The translations under genes were made by a program, and so were the position numbers. From Candidatus Cloacimonadota bacterium (GTDB lineage Bacteria > Cloacimonadota > Cloacimonadia > Cloacimonadales > Cloacimonadaceae), in assembly GCA_028703735.1 (NCBI GenBank), contig JAQVMI010000048.1, positions 1 through 9,729 on the forward strand: 9,729 nucleotides of DNA. The letters run 5' to 3'. Position 1 is the first letter of the stretch. The number at the start of each line of letters is the position of its first letter. Below are positions 1 through 6,612 of this stretch, in pieces. The notes under the pieces are model-generated. The model ran no database searches. It saw only the letters and a program-made list of their open reading frames with translations, and had not been told where the DNA came from.

Positions 1-523
1 AAGATTAAAAAACTCCTTTAGCATAGATGAAAGCCTGACACTTGAGGCTGATACTTACACACGTTTTTACATTGCGGAAGTGCCAAAACTGAAAATTGAA
101 ATTGTGAATGATGTTCCCGAACGTTGGGGAGTTTCTAACAAGGCAATGGGCTTTGAAATTGATAATCCCGCGAATATACTGTCCAACAAACTCGGCTGCA
201 TCATCAGCAGAGATGAACCCAAAGACGTTTTCGATATCGTAACTCTATCAGAATCATATTCTTTTAATTGGAAGGAAGTTTACTCGCAGACTTTACGCAA
301 GCAGATAATCAGCGAAACCGATATTGCAATGCGTTTAAATAGTTTCCCTGTGCAATGGTTGGCTGATGTTCCCTGGAGCAAAAGGCAAATAGACTATGAA
401 GATTTTGCCGATAAACTTCAGATTATTGCAGATGATCTCATTTTGGCACGGGACAATTCCCTGGGCATGCATAAACCAAAGCTTGAGATTGCAGAGATAA
501 ACACTCAAGCGCAAAATTCTTAG
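1..523 (+). CDS. AbiEii/AbiGii-type nucleotidyltransferase, C-terminal part (5' end outside the window)
   Basis: The reading frame is open from base 2 to the TAG at 521-523. The GTG at base 80 is therefore probably an internal valine, and the gene starts left of the window. The visible ~173 residues resemble the C-terminal half of AbiEii-type (DUF1814) nucleotidyltransferases: a strand reading LKIEIVNDVPER, then N-I-L-S-N-K-L, then RDEPKDVFDI (codons 209-238). The lysine and the R-D..K-D..D residues match the conserved late motifs of that family. In AbiE systems this protein is the toxin that modifies nucleic acid or nucleotide substrates, and it is neutralised by AbiEi, encoded just upstream and so not visible here. 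The catalytic GS..DxD motif also lies outside the window, so activity cannot be judged. It ends 9 nt before the next nucleotidyltransferase gene, suggesting co-transcription. The alternative is a stand-alone AbiEii-like nucleotidyltransferase with no AbiEi partner. Confidence 0.7.
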   Translation, partial: RLKNSFSIDESLTLEADTYTRFYIAEVPKLKIEIVNDVPERWGVSNKAMGFEIDNPANILSNKLGCIISRDEPKDVFDIVTLSESYSFNWKEVYSQTLRKQIISETDIAMRLNSFPVQWLADVPWSKRQIDYEDFADKLQIIADDLILARDNSLGMHKPKLEIAEINTQAQNS

Positions 524-532
524 CTAAAAAAT

Positions 533-907
533 ATGTCCCCTTTCGATATAAGCTCAGCCAGAGAATTCCAGAAAGCTAAGCGTTTGAAAAGAGAACAGCT
601 TCTCCAGAATCGCTTTGATGCTGCGAAGCGGGATTTTGAACTGATTACCCAAATGCTAATCGCAAAGTATAACCCCCAAAAGATTTACCAATGGGGCTCG
701 CTGATCGCTAGAGAGCACTTCTCGGAGGTTTCTGATATTGATATCGCATTGGAAGGGATTACTAATCCAGAAACTTATTTTAAGCTGCTTTCAGAAGCCC
801 AAAGCATGAGCGATTTTTCTTTGGATATTGTGGAAATGGAGAAGATACATCCTTTGCACCGTGAGATGATTATCAGAAAGGGGAAATTGATCTATGAAAG
901 AAGTTAA
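533..907 (+). CDS. MNT-type minimal nucleotidyltransferase (probable antitoxin of an MNT-HEPN pair)
   Basis: This 124-residue protein has a charged N-terminal helix (residues ~9-40) followed by a nucleotidyltransferase core. G55-S56 is followed by D68-I-D70 within SDIDIAL, and a third carboxylate, D98, sits in SLDIVEME. These are the expected metal-binding residues of the Pol-beta superfamily. The GS-to-DxD spacing is 11 residues, one more than the GSX10DXD usually quoted for MntA. In MntA-HepT modules the MNT enzyme AMPylates a tyrosine of its HEPN partner and so silences that RNase. The gene overlaps the HEPN-like gene by 14 nt, the typical arrangement. The ATG at 533 has no visible Shine-Dalgarno sequence; translation may be coupled to the upstream gene ending at 523. 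I am confident of the nucleotidyltransferase fold. The antitoxin role is inferred from gene context. Confidence 0.82.
   Translation: MSPFDISSAREFQKAKRLKREQLLQNRFDAAKRDFELITQMLIAKYNPQKIYQWGSLIAREHFSEVSDIDIALEGITNPETYFKLLSEAQSMSDFSLDIVEMEKIHPLHREMIIRKGKLIYERS
877..883 (+). promoter_or_regulatory. Ribosome binding site for the HEPN-like gene, inside the MNT gene
   Basis: A purine run aaagggg lies about 10 nt before the ATG at 894, within the 3' end of the MNT coding region. It supports an independent start for the HEPN-like protein despite the 14-nt overlap. Confidence 0.5.
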
Positions 908-1376
908 TCCTGATGTAGCAGTCCTGATCGCTCAAGCGGAAAATAGCCTGGAAATCATCAGACAAAATTTCGCATTTTACAACGGTTTTATTGCAAATGA
1001 ATATAAGAGTCTGGGTAAATCTACAATTTCAGCAATGGTGTTATCACAGGTTTTTGTGGATTTCTACACCTGTGTGGAAACCTTTATGTTTCGCGTCTCA
1101 CAAGAATTTGAAAACAACCTGAAAAAAGAGCAATGGCATAAAGATTTGTTACAGAAAATGTCACTCCTGATTCCTAACATTCGCCCTGTCCTGCTTTCTA
1201 AAACTACCAGCCAACTGCTAAGCGAGTTACTGCAATTCCGCCATTTCAGGCGTTACTACTTTGATTTCGATTATGATTGGGAAAAACTGGAGTTAATCGA
1301 GAGAAAGTATATTCAAGTCCAACCCTTGCTGATAGCGGACTTCCAAAACTTCATTTCCTTCCTGCAGGAAATCTAA
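894..1376 (+). CDS. HEPN/HepT-like protein with an atypical active-site motif (probable toxin of the MNT-HEPN pair)
   Basis: This 160-residue, mostly helical protein has the layout of HepT-like HEPN proteins: a long N-terminal helix (5-25), a helix with D56 and E62 in the middle, and a late segment F-R-H-F-R-R-Y-Y-F-D-F-D-Y-D-W-E-K-L (residues 115-132). The last segment aligns with the 'fRHfvRHaYg..lDwekL' block of HepT-like proteins. HEPN toxins are metal-independent RNases whose site is R-X4-6-H. In HepT the motif is RX4HXY, and the Y is AMPylated by MntA. Aligning R116 with that R puts Y121 at the catalytic H position and F123 at the modified Y. The canonical residues therefore seem to be missing, although H117 and the adjacent tyrosines remain. 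This may be a subfamily variant or a weakened toxin. The start at ATG 894 is supported by an upstream aaagggg. No terminator hairpin is evident after the stop. Confidence 0.72.
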   Translation: MKEVNPDVAVLIAQAENSLEIIRQNFAFYNGFIANEYKSLGKSTISAMVLSQVFVDFYTCVETFMFRVSQEFENNLKKEQWHKDLLQKMSLLIPNIRPVLLSKTTSQLLSELLQFRHFRRYYFDFDYDWEKLELIERKYIQVQPLLIADFQNFISFLQEI

Positions 1377-1443
1377 CAGCTTATATTTTTTACCATAGAA
1401 AACACAATATTCTCCAGTTTTATTATTGTTTAAATTCGCATTT

Positions 1444-1496
1444 GTGATCTTTTATCTGTGTTCATTCGTGGGAAGGGGTAAACTCTCATAGATCAC
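1444..1496. repeat. 7-bp inverted repeat (gtgatct / agatcac) enclosing repeat copy A
   Basis: gtgatct at 1444-1450 is perfectly complementary to agatcac at 1490-1496, with a 39-nt loop. The right arm is the tail of the dispersed repeat at 1458-1497. Copy B lacks the left arm, so this hairpin is not a conserved property of the repeat. It lies ~130 nt upstream of rfbB. Confidence 0.35.
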
Positions 1497-1497
1497 C
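1458..1497 (+). repeat. Dispersed intergenic repeat, copy A (upstream of rfbB)
   Basis: This 40-base segment begins gtgttcattcgtgggaag and ends in aactctcatagatcacc. It matches 31 of 40 bases, without gaps, in the segment at 2812-2851, which begins gtgcccattcgtgggaag. Both copies are in intergenic DNA and in the same orientation, one before and one after rfbB. The invariant cores are cattcgtgggaag and aactctca. Short 'gtgttcatccgtgg'-like repeats are recalled from the intergenic DNA of several uncultured bacteria, but no function is known to me. Confidence 0.6.
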
Positions 1498-1623
1498 CCA
1501 GAACTGATATGCTTCAAGTCCAACATTATGACAATTAATAGTTGATTAGCCTCTTATAAACGGTTTTATGGAGCAGACATCGTTTACCAAAATAATAGTA
1601 GAAAAGCATTGAGAGCTAAGTTT

Positions 1624-2697
1624 ATGAATATAGTATTAGTTACCGGTGGTGCCGGTTTTATCGGCAGCAACTACATCCGTAGCTTATTTTCGGATGCATC
1701 TTTTAGTGGCAAAATCATTAATTTGGATAAACTTACCTACGCAGGTAATCTGGAAAGCCTTAGTGAGATCGAGAAAAACTATGTAGGTACCAGATACTTC
1801 TTTGAACTTGCGGACATTTGCGATAACGAAGCTGTCGCAAGAATATTTAAGCAATATCGTCCTGATACTATTATAAATTTTGCTGCTGAATCGCATGTAG
1901 ATCGCTCTATAGATGGTCCCCTGGAATTTGTTCACACCAATGTGATGGGGACGGCAGTCCTTTTGCAGAATGCCTTAGAGCTATACCGAACTCTTGATGA
2001 AGAGCAGAAAGCAAATTTCCGTTTTCACCATGTTTCCACAGACGAAGTTTATGGCTCTTTGGGTGATGAGGGTTTCTTTTTGGAGACAACTCCCTACGAT
2101 CCCAGCTCTCCCTATTCCGCTTCCAAAGCTTCTTCCGACCACTTGGTGCGTGCCTGGCAGCATACTTTTGGGCTGCCGGTTCTGATTACTAATTGCTCCA
2201 ATAACTATGGCAGCTACCAGTTTCCAGAAAAGCTGATTCCCTTGATGATCCTGAACTGCCTGGAGCACAAACCTCTGCCAGTTTATGGGAAAGGACTAAA
2301 TGTGCGGGATTGGCTATATGTAACAGATCATTGCGAAGCAATAACCAGTGTGATACGTAGGGGGAACCCAGGGCAAACTTACAATATTGGCGGGAATAAC
2401 GAAATTAAGAATATAGACATAGTGCTAACCATTTGTCAGCTTTTAGACGAACTGATGCCCTCCGCAAAGCTGTCTTCTTACCAAGAGCTTATCACCTATG
2501 TGCAAGACCGCCCCGGACACGATCTCCGCTATGCGATTGATGCCAGCAAAATCAAGAACGAATTAGGCTGGAGCCCCAAAGAGAGTTTTGAGACAGGGAT
2601 TCGCAAAACCATCGCATGGTACATCACCAATGAAGAATGGTGGCGCAATATTCAAAGCAAGAAGTATCAACAGCAAAGGCTGGGGATTGGAACATAA
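1624..2697 (+). CDS. rfbB: dTDP-glucose 4,6-dehydratase
   Basis: A 357-residue extended SDR enzyme that converts dTDP-D-glucose to dTDP-4-keto-6-deoxy-D-glucose in the cytoplasm. This product is the branch point for dTDP-rhamnose, viosamine, fucosamine and related sugars. Visible motifs are the NAD-binding TGGAGFIGS (residues 7-15), [11 protein letters not shown] (87-96), the catalytic T139-D140-E141 in VSTDEVYG, the YxxxK pair Y164/K168 in [20 protein letters not shown] (193-206) and [11 protein letters not shown] (296-306). Length and motif spacing are normal for the family, so the enzyme should be active. I chose ATG 1624 because the protein then begins MNIVLVTGG as usual for RfbB, with gagag at 1611-1615 as a modest Shine-Dalgarno. 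An in-frame TTG at 1609 would add only five residues. No rfbA, rfbC or rfbD lies beside it, so it stands alone in this window, with 247 nt before and 499 nt after it. Confidence 0.96.
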   Translation: MNIVLVTGGAGFIGSNYIRSLFSDASFSGKIINLDKLTYAGNLESLSEIEKNYVGTRYFFELADICDNEAVARIFKQYRPDTIINFAAESHVDRSIDGPLEFVHTNVMGTAVLLQNALELYRTLDEEQKANFRFHHVSTDEVYGSLGDEGFFLETTPYDPSSPYSASKASSDHLVRAWQHTFGLPVLITNCSNNYGSYQFPEKLIPLMILNCLEHKPLPVYGKGLNVRDWLYVTDHCEAITSVIRRGNPGQTYNIGGNNEIKNIDIVLTICQLLDELMPSAKLSSYQELITYVQDRPGHDLRYAIDASKIKNELGWSPKESFETGIRKTIAWYITNEEWWRNIQSKKYQQQRLGIGT

Positions 2698-2700
2698 ATC

Positions 2701-2728
2701 CTGAATACCATTTACTCAATTTATTCAG
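2701..2728 (+). other. Possible weak stem-loop just after rfbB
   Basis: ctgaata (2701-2707) pairs perfectly with tattcag (2722-2728), three bases after the rfbB stop. A third element, ctgaataa at 2759-2766, could pair instead with ttattcag at 2721-2728. The stems are AT-rich and no T-tract follows, so a classical intrinsic terminator is unlikely. It may still be a 3' mRNA structure. Confidence 0.25.
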
Positions 2729-2811
2729 AATAACTTTAGCTACTCAACGATTTTAATACTGAATAAACTCCGAGCTACACCAGCTATTGTCGAATTACAC
2801 CTAAATCATTT

Positions 2812-2851
2812 GTGCCCATTCGTGGGAAGATATGAACTCTCACAGGTCACA
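2812..2851 (+). repeat. Dispersed intergenic repeat, copy B (downstream of rfbB)
   Basis: The second copy of the ~40-bp repeat, 31 of 40 identical to 1458-1497 and in the same orientation. Apart from this copy and the stem-loop at 2701-2728, I see no gene or clear promoter between the rfbB stop (2697) and base 2960. Confidence 0.6.
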
Positions 2852-2960
2852 CAGATTGCAACCAAGCTAATAAGCCATTTATCACTATCCTTGCAACTAC
2901 AGATAAGATATGAATACATCCGCAACAGATAATCAGCAACCCTAATTGTTTGGGAATAAC

Positions 2961-3116
2961 ATGAAAATTATCAATAGACTATTATCGTTTTTTGTCATGC
3001 ACCCTAATTTGCTATTCTTTCTGAAGTACACCGTATTATTTACAATGCTGTTGCTCTCTATTGCTTCCATGGCATTTAACAAGATAATCGCCACCGAATC
3101 TAATACCATCTTTTAA
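2961..3116 (+). CDS. Possible 51-residue single-pass membrane peptide, unrecognised
   Basis: The reading frame runs from ATG 2961 to TAA 3114-3116. It has a short basic N-terminus (MKIINR), a hydrophobic stretch from about residue 17 to 39 broken only by a lysine and a tyrosine (N-L-L-F-F-L-K-Y-T-V-L-F-T-M-L-L-L-S-I-A-S-M-A), and a polar tail ending S-N-T-I-F. A weak ggga lies 6 nt before the start. Small one-helix proteins are often found beside polysaccharide O-acylation genes, and this one sits 80 nt upstream of the KAS III gene on the same strand. I recognise no family. The composition is plausible for a membrane peptide, but a 51-codon open frame can arise by chance in AT-rich DNA, so it needs conservation to be accepted. 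Confidence 0.38.
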   Translation: MKIINRLLSFFVMHPNLLFFLKYTVLFTMLLLSIASMAFNKIIATESNTIF

Positions 3117-3196
3117 GTGAACTTCTAATCCCCCTGTTGGATAGAAACGATTTTAAACGAGAACGCGGAATACTTTTTTTACTGATGGAATAAATA

Positions 3197-4180
3197 ATGA
3201 AAATTAAATCCTACCTCCCCGATCAAATATTGAGCAATGATGACCTTGCAGTTGTTTTCCCAGAATGGTCACCACGAAAGATTGAAAAAAAAATTGGAAT
3301 CAAGAGACGACATATCTCCGCTTCTGATGAGACAGCCTTGGACATGGCATTAAAAGTTTGCGAAACTCTATTAACTGATAACGACCGTGAAATCATCGAC
3401 TTTGTGCTTTTATGCACTCAAAGTCCTGATTACTACCTTCCTACTTCAGCTTGCATGTTGCAGGATAGACTAAGACTAAAAACCGGTATTGGTGCATTTG
3501 ACTATAATCTTGGATGCTCTGGATTCATCTATGGGCTATCCCTTGCGAAGGGACTTATCATAAGTGGCATTGCATCAAATGTGTTGCTAGTTATGTCCGA
3601 AACGTATACGAAGCATATCCACCCATTGGATAAAGGGAATCGCAGTATCTTTGGTGACGGTGCAGCAGCAGTATTGTTGAATAGCGATGATATATCAAAA
3701 ATTCACAATTTTTCTTTGGGAACTGATGGACGAGGTTGGCAAAATCTTATTATCCCCAATGGGGGACTTAGAAAACGATTTGATGAGAACGCCATAGATT
3801 GGACTGACGAAAATGGAATTCTAAGGAACGATAACAATCTGTATATGAATGGACCTGAGATATTCAACTTTACTATAGAAGCCGTCCCCAAGCTAATTGA
3901 GGAAGTGTTAAGCAAAAACAAATGCACAATAGATGATATTGACTATGTGATTTTCCATCAGGCAAACCAGTACATGCTTCAATACCTCAGGGATTTAATA
4001 AAGATTCCTGAAGATAAATTCTATATAAATATGTTAAACACTGGTAATACAGTTTCAGTTACGATACCCATAGCGTTAGAGAACTGCCTTAATGGAGGTA
4101 CCATTAACACTGGTGATAAAGTGCTCTTAGCGGGTTTTGGTGTCGGGTATTCTTACGGAGCTACAATAATTACAGTATAG
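3197..4180 (+). CDS. Beta-ketoacyl-ACP synthase III (FabH-like)
   Basis: This 327-residue thiolase-fold enzyme condenses an acyl-CoA starter with malonyl-ACP to give a 3-ketoacyl-ACP. The catalytic triad is complete: C107 in YNLGCSGF, H254 in FHQANQYM and N284 in NTGNTVSVTIP. The C-terminal GFGVGYSYGA corresponds to the usual 'GFGGGLTWGA' block. The N-terminus is short, beginning a few residues before SYLPDQILSNDDL. An in-frame TAA at 3191-3193 rules out an extension, so the first strand may be abbreviated. The gene opens a five-gene operon, and the acyl carrier protein gene follows after 9 nt. A FabH-like enzyme next to its own carrier protein and ketoreductase, within a surface-modification locus, suggests a dedicated short acyl-chain pathway and not general fatty-acid initiation. 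The gene symbol is left blank because it is probably not the housekeeping fabH. The substrate is not readable from sequence. Confidence 0.9.
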   Translation: MKIKSYLPDQILSNDDLAVVFPEWSPRKIEKKIGIKRRHISASDETALDMALKVCETLLTDNDREIIDFVLLCTQSPDYYLPTSACMLQDRLRLKTGIGAFDYNLGCSGFIYGLSLAKGLIISGIASNVLLVMSETYTKHIHPLDKGNRSIFGDGAAAVLLNSDDISKIHNFSLGTDGRGWQNLIIPNGGLRKRFDENAIDWTDENGILRNDNNLYMNGPEIFNFTIEAVPKLIEEVLSKNKCTIDDIDYVIFHQANQYMLQYLRDLIKIPEDKFYINMLNTGNTVSVTIPIALENCLNGGTINTGDKVLLAGFGVGYSYGATIITV

Positions 4181-4183
4181 AGG
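4179..4183 (+). promoter_or_regulatory. Ribosome binding site for the acyl carrier protein gene
   Basis: agagg overlaps the KAS III stop codon (4178-4180) and lies 6 nt before ATG 4190. It is the best Shine-Dalgarno in this operon, fitting high expression of a small carrier protein and translational coupling. Confidence 0.6.
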
Positions 4184-4189
4184 TATAAA

Positions 4190-4423
4190 ATGACAATTAA
4201 CGTTTTCACAAAAGAACTTGCAGAACTGCTCGAAATTGAAGATGATCTTAGTCTTGAAACCAATCTGAAAGACTATGAAGAGTACGATTCGATGTCTATT
4301 ATGTCTCTGGTCGCTTATGTTCACAAGACATTTGGGAAGCAGTTTAATGCCAGGCAATTAAATCAAATAGATACTGTTGAATCACTGGTTGAACTGATCG
4401 GGAAAGAGAGTTTTGATAGTTGA
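4190..4423 (+). CDS. Dedicated acyl carrier protein
   Basis: A 77-residue acidic four-helix carrier. S34 in Y-D-S-M-S-I-M-S-L is the expected phosphopantetheine attachment site, a DSM variant of the usual DSL. Acidic residues before it (EIEDDLSLETN) and the hydrophobic helix after it fit the ACP fold. It would tether the acyl intermediate made by the KAS III and reduced by the SDR, then present it to the MBOAT acyltransferase or another acceptor enzyme. It is not the housekeeping AcpP: the sequence is divergent and the gene lies inside a specialised operon. Its stop TGA (4421-4423) overlaps the SDR start as TTGA. The family call is secure; the partner enzymes are inferred from gene order. Confidence 0.9.
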   Translation: MTINVFTKELAELLEIEDDLSLETNLKDYEEYDSMSIMSLVAYVHKTFGKQFNARQLNQIDTVESLVELIGKESFDS

Positions 4424-5184
4424 AATATTGGTCTGAGACGCTGCTCGAAAAAAAGCGTATTCTAATTACCGGTGCTTCATCCGGGATAGGTAGAGAATGT
4501 GCCATTGCATGCTCAAACTTAGGCGCACATATAATACTAATGGGCAGAGATGAAAAGCGGTTACAAGAAGCACTACACAGTCTTAGTGGAACAGGTCATT
4601 CTACTATTATATGTGATCTAACCCTTGTGAACTCCATTAAAGATCATCTTGCACATTTGAAATCCACGGAGCCCATATCCGGTTTCATTCATTGTGCAGG
4701 AATCGAAAGGACTAGACCTTTAAAAAGCTTCGATTCTGAAGACTTCGCGGTCATGTTCAATACAAACGTTACATCTGCTATTGAGTTAACCCGTGTTATA
4801 TCAGCTCTTGGTTACCTCGAAAAAAATGGTGCAAGTTACGTTTTCATTTCCTCTGTAAGTGGGATAAATGGTGAAAAAGGGAAACTAGAATACTCGAGCA
4901 CAAAAGCTTCTTTGTTTGCATTAACCAAGTCCCTTGCGCTAGAACTTGCAGTCAAACATATCAGGGTTAATTGTATTAGCCCGGCAATGGTTCAAACTCC
5001 AATGTTTAAATCTATTACTGACAGTCTGCCTGAGGATTCAGTCAATTCAATTGAGGCCAAGCATCTTTTTGGATTTATTGAACCCTCAGATGTTGCTAAC
5101 TTATGTATATATCTAATATCTGATTTGAGCCGAAAAATAACAGGCTCGAACATTGTCATTGACAGCGGTTATACCCTAAAATAA
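4420..5184 (+). CDS. SDR-family reductase, FabG-like 3-ketoacyl-ACP reductase
   Basis: This 254-residue classical short-chain dehydrogenase most likely reduces the 3-ketoacyl-ACP made by the adjacent KAS III to a 3-hydroxyacyl-ACP using NAD(P)H. Visible residues are the Rossmann motif T17-G-A-S-S-G-I-G24, HCAGIE (91-96) replacing the common NNAG, N116, S145 in FISSVSG, Y158 and K162 in YSSTK, and the SPAMVQTPMF segment (188-197) after the active site. The Asn-Ser-Tyr-Lys tetrad is complete. The C-terminal ITGSNIVIDSGYT (240-252) is the usual 'G..i.vDGG' block with DSG in place of DGG. I accept the TTG at 4420, which overlaps the ACP stop by 4 nt and has agagag at 4405-4410 upstream; no better start lies before the glycine motif. 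An alternative is that it acts on a nucleotide sugar, but the ACP/KAS III context favours acyl reduction. Confidence 0.86.
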   Translation: MKYWSETLLEKKRILITGASSGIGRECAIACSNLGAHIILMGRDEKRLQEALHSLSGTGHSTIICDLTLVNSIKDHLAHLKSTEPISGFIHCAGIERTRPLKSFDSEDFAVMFNTNVTSAIELTRVISALGYLEKNGASYVFISSVSGINGEKGKLEYSSTKASLFALTKSLALELAVKHIRVNCISPAMVQTPMFKSITDSLPEDSVNSIEAKHLFGFIEPSDVANLCIYLISDLSRKITGSNIVIDSGYTLK

Positions 5185-5189
5185 TCTCA

Positions 5190-6593
5190 ATGCAGTTTAA
5201 CACAGTTCCCTTTTTTCTCTTCCTTTTTGTTGTTGTAGTTTTATATTACATTTTACCAAGTCGGTTCAGAAACTACTTGCTTTTGACAGCCAGCTATTAC
5301 TTCTATTTCAGTGCTAAAGCAGAATACCTAATAATTCTACTGGTTTCCACTGCTGTTAACTATTTATCAGGAGTAACCATAGCACGGCATCAGGAAAGAA
5401 AAAAGATAGTTCTGAGCTTAAGTTTGGTTTTCAATCTTGGTGTGCTATTCTTTTTTAAATATTTTAATTTTGTAGGCAGTCAGTTAAATACGCTCTTTGA
5501 TAGCTTTAGTTTACCTCTTAGCATCCCTCATCATAGCCTAATTCTACCCATTGGTATATCATTTTATACTTTCATGGCTATCGGTTATGTGCTAGATGTT
5601 TACTGGGGAGACATCAAGTGCCATAAGAACTATCTCACATTTTCTTTATACATGTCTTTTTTCCCGCAGATCCTTTGTGGTCCCATTGGAAGGGCTAAGA
5701 ATTTGTTTGTTCAGTTTACTACAGATCATCCCCTTCAGTACGACAATTTCGCAAATGGATTTCGGCTGATACTTTGGGGTCTGTTTAAAAAGATGGTGGT
5801 TGCAGATAATATAGCAGTATATGTAGATGCCGTGTTTAACAATACTCCCATGCATTCATCTTTGACAGTAATTGTGGCAACTTTGTTGTTTCCGATCCAG
5901 CTCTATGCCGATTTCTCGGGCTATACTGACATCGCACGTGGTGTAGCTAAATTACTAGGCTATAACTTGATGGTTAATTTCAGAACTCCATATGTAAATT
6001 CTACATCTGTAACGGATTACTGGAAGCGTAATCACATATCTCTTACATCTTGGTTTCGTGACTATGTGTTTTATCCATTCTTGGGTACAAGTACATCGAA
6101 ATACAAACTCTACCTCGGGATATTCATAATGTTCTTAGCCAGTGGTATCTGGCATGGGGCAAGCTGGATGTTTGTTATCTGGGGTATTATTCAGGCTGTC
6201 TACCTGATAATTGATGACTTGACCGGAATAGCTAAACACCGTAGCAGTAATATCATCGTTAATGTTCTAAAAAGAACATCCACCTTTGTTCTGTTATCAT
6301 TTGGTCTTGTTTTTTTTAGACTTGCTAGTGTCGGTGATATTATGTTTTTCTATAGAGCTATAACAAAATGCGACTGGGCACTTTTTATTGGCACAAGAAG
6401 CAATATCCTGAATATTTTATCTGGGATATTGATTCTATTTGCATGTGAATTAGTAATAGATAAAAAGCAGATTGACGAGTACATTATGTGTAAAAGATAT
6501 TACCTTAGATGGAGTTTGTATATAGGTTTAATAATCTTAATGTTTCTTTGCGGAAATTGGGGAGGGGGAGGGTTTCTCTATTACAAGTTTTAA
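5190..6593 (+). CDS. MBOAT-family polysaccharide O-acyltransferase (AlgI/DltB-like)
   Basis: A 467-residue polytopic membrane protein with hydrophobic segments over most of its length. Family landmarks appear in order: the opening FNTVPFFLFLFVVVVLYY, FPQILCGPIGRA (158-169), YADFSGYTDIARG (239-251), K-R-N-H282-I-S-L-T-S-W-F-R-D-Y, and SGIWH322GASW with the invariant catalytic histidine. The C-terminal GGGFLYYKF resembles the 'FIYFqF' tail of the family. Such proteins pass an acyl group from a cytoplasmic donor across the membrane for attachment to a polysaccharide: AlgI and PatA use acetyl donors, and DltB uses D-alanyl-DltC. It starts 5 nt after the SDR gene and is followed after 19 nt by an SGNH protein, the usual partner. 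The adjacent carrier protein suggests an acyl-ACP donor, as in DltB. No strong Shine-Dalgarno precedes the ATG. Confidence 0.95.
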   Translation: MQFNTVPFFLFLFVVVVLYYILPSRFRNYLLLTASYYFYFSAKAEYLIILLVSTAVNYLSGVTIARHQERKKIVLSLSLVFNLGVLFFFKYFNFVGSQLNTLFDSFSLPLSIPHHSLILPIGISFYTFMAIGYVLDVYWGDIKCHKNYLTFSLYMSFFPQILCGPIGRAKNLFVQFTTDHPLQYDNFANGFRLILWGLFKKMVVADNIAVYVDAVFNNTPMHSSLTVIVATLLFPIQLYADFSGYTDIARGVAKLLGYNLMVNFRTPYVNSTSVTDYWKRNHISLTSWFRDYVFYPFLGTSTSKYKLYLGIFIMFLASGIWHGASWMFVIWGIIQAVYLIIDDLTGIAKHRSSNIIVNVLKRTSTFVLLSFGLVFFRLASVGDIMFFYRAITKCDWALFIGTRSNILNILSGILILFACELVIDKKQIDEYIMCKRYYLRWSLYIGLIILMFLCGNWGGGGFLYYKF

Positions 6594-6612
6594 AAATGGA
6601 ATCAATTAAATT

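Noticed and set aside
80..82. GTG at base 80 as the start of the first gene
   Set aside because: The same frame stays open to base 2 and the upstream residues (E-A-D-T-Y-T-R-F-Y-I-A-E) fit the AbiEii family, so the gene most likely enters from outside the window.
1609..1611. TTG at 1609 as the rfbB start
   Set aside because: It adds only five residues (MRAKF) before the ATG at 1624, which gives the normal RfbB N-terminus and has gagag at a suitable distance.
1684..2268. Opposite- and alternate-frame reading frames within rfbB (60-95 residues)
   Set aside because: They lie entirely inside a strongly conserved gene and show no family motif or start signal.
2961..3116. Assigning the small membrane peptide to DUF5989 or DltX
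   Set aside because: It lacks the C-terminal F-I-Y-T-L-F-type ending expected of those families; only size and the single helix agree.
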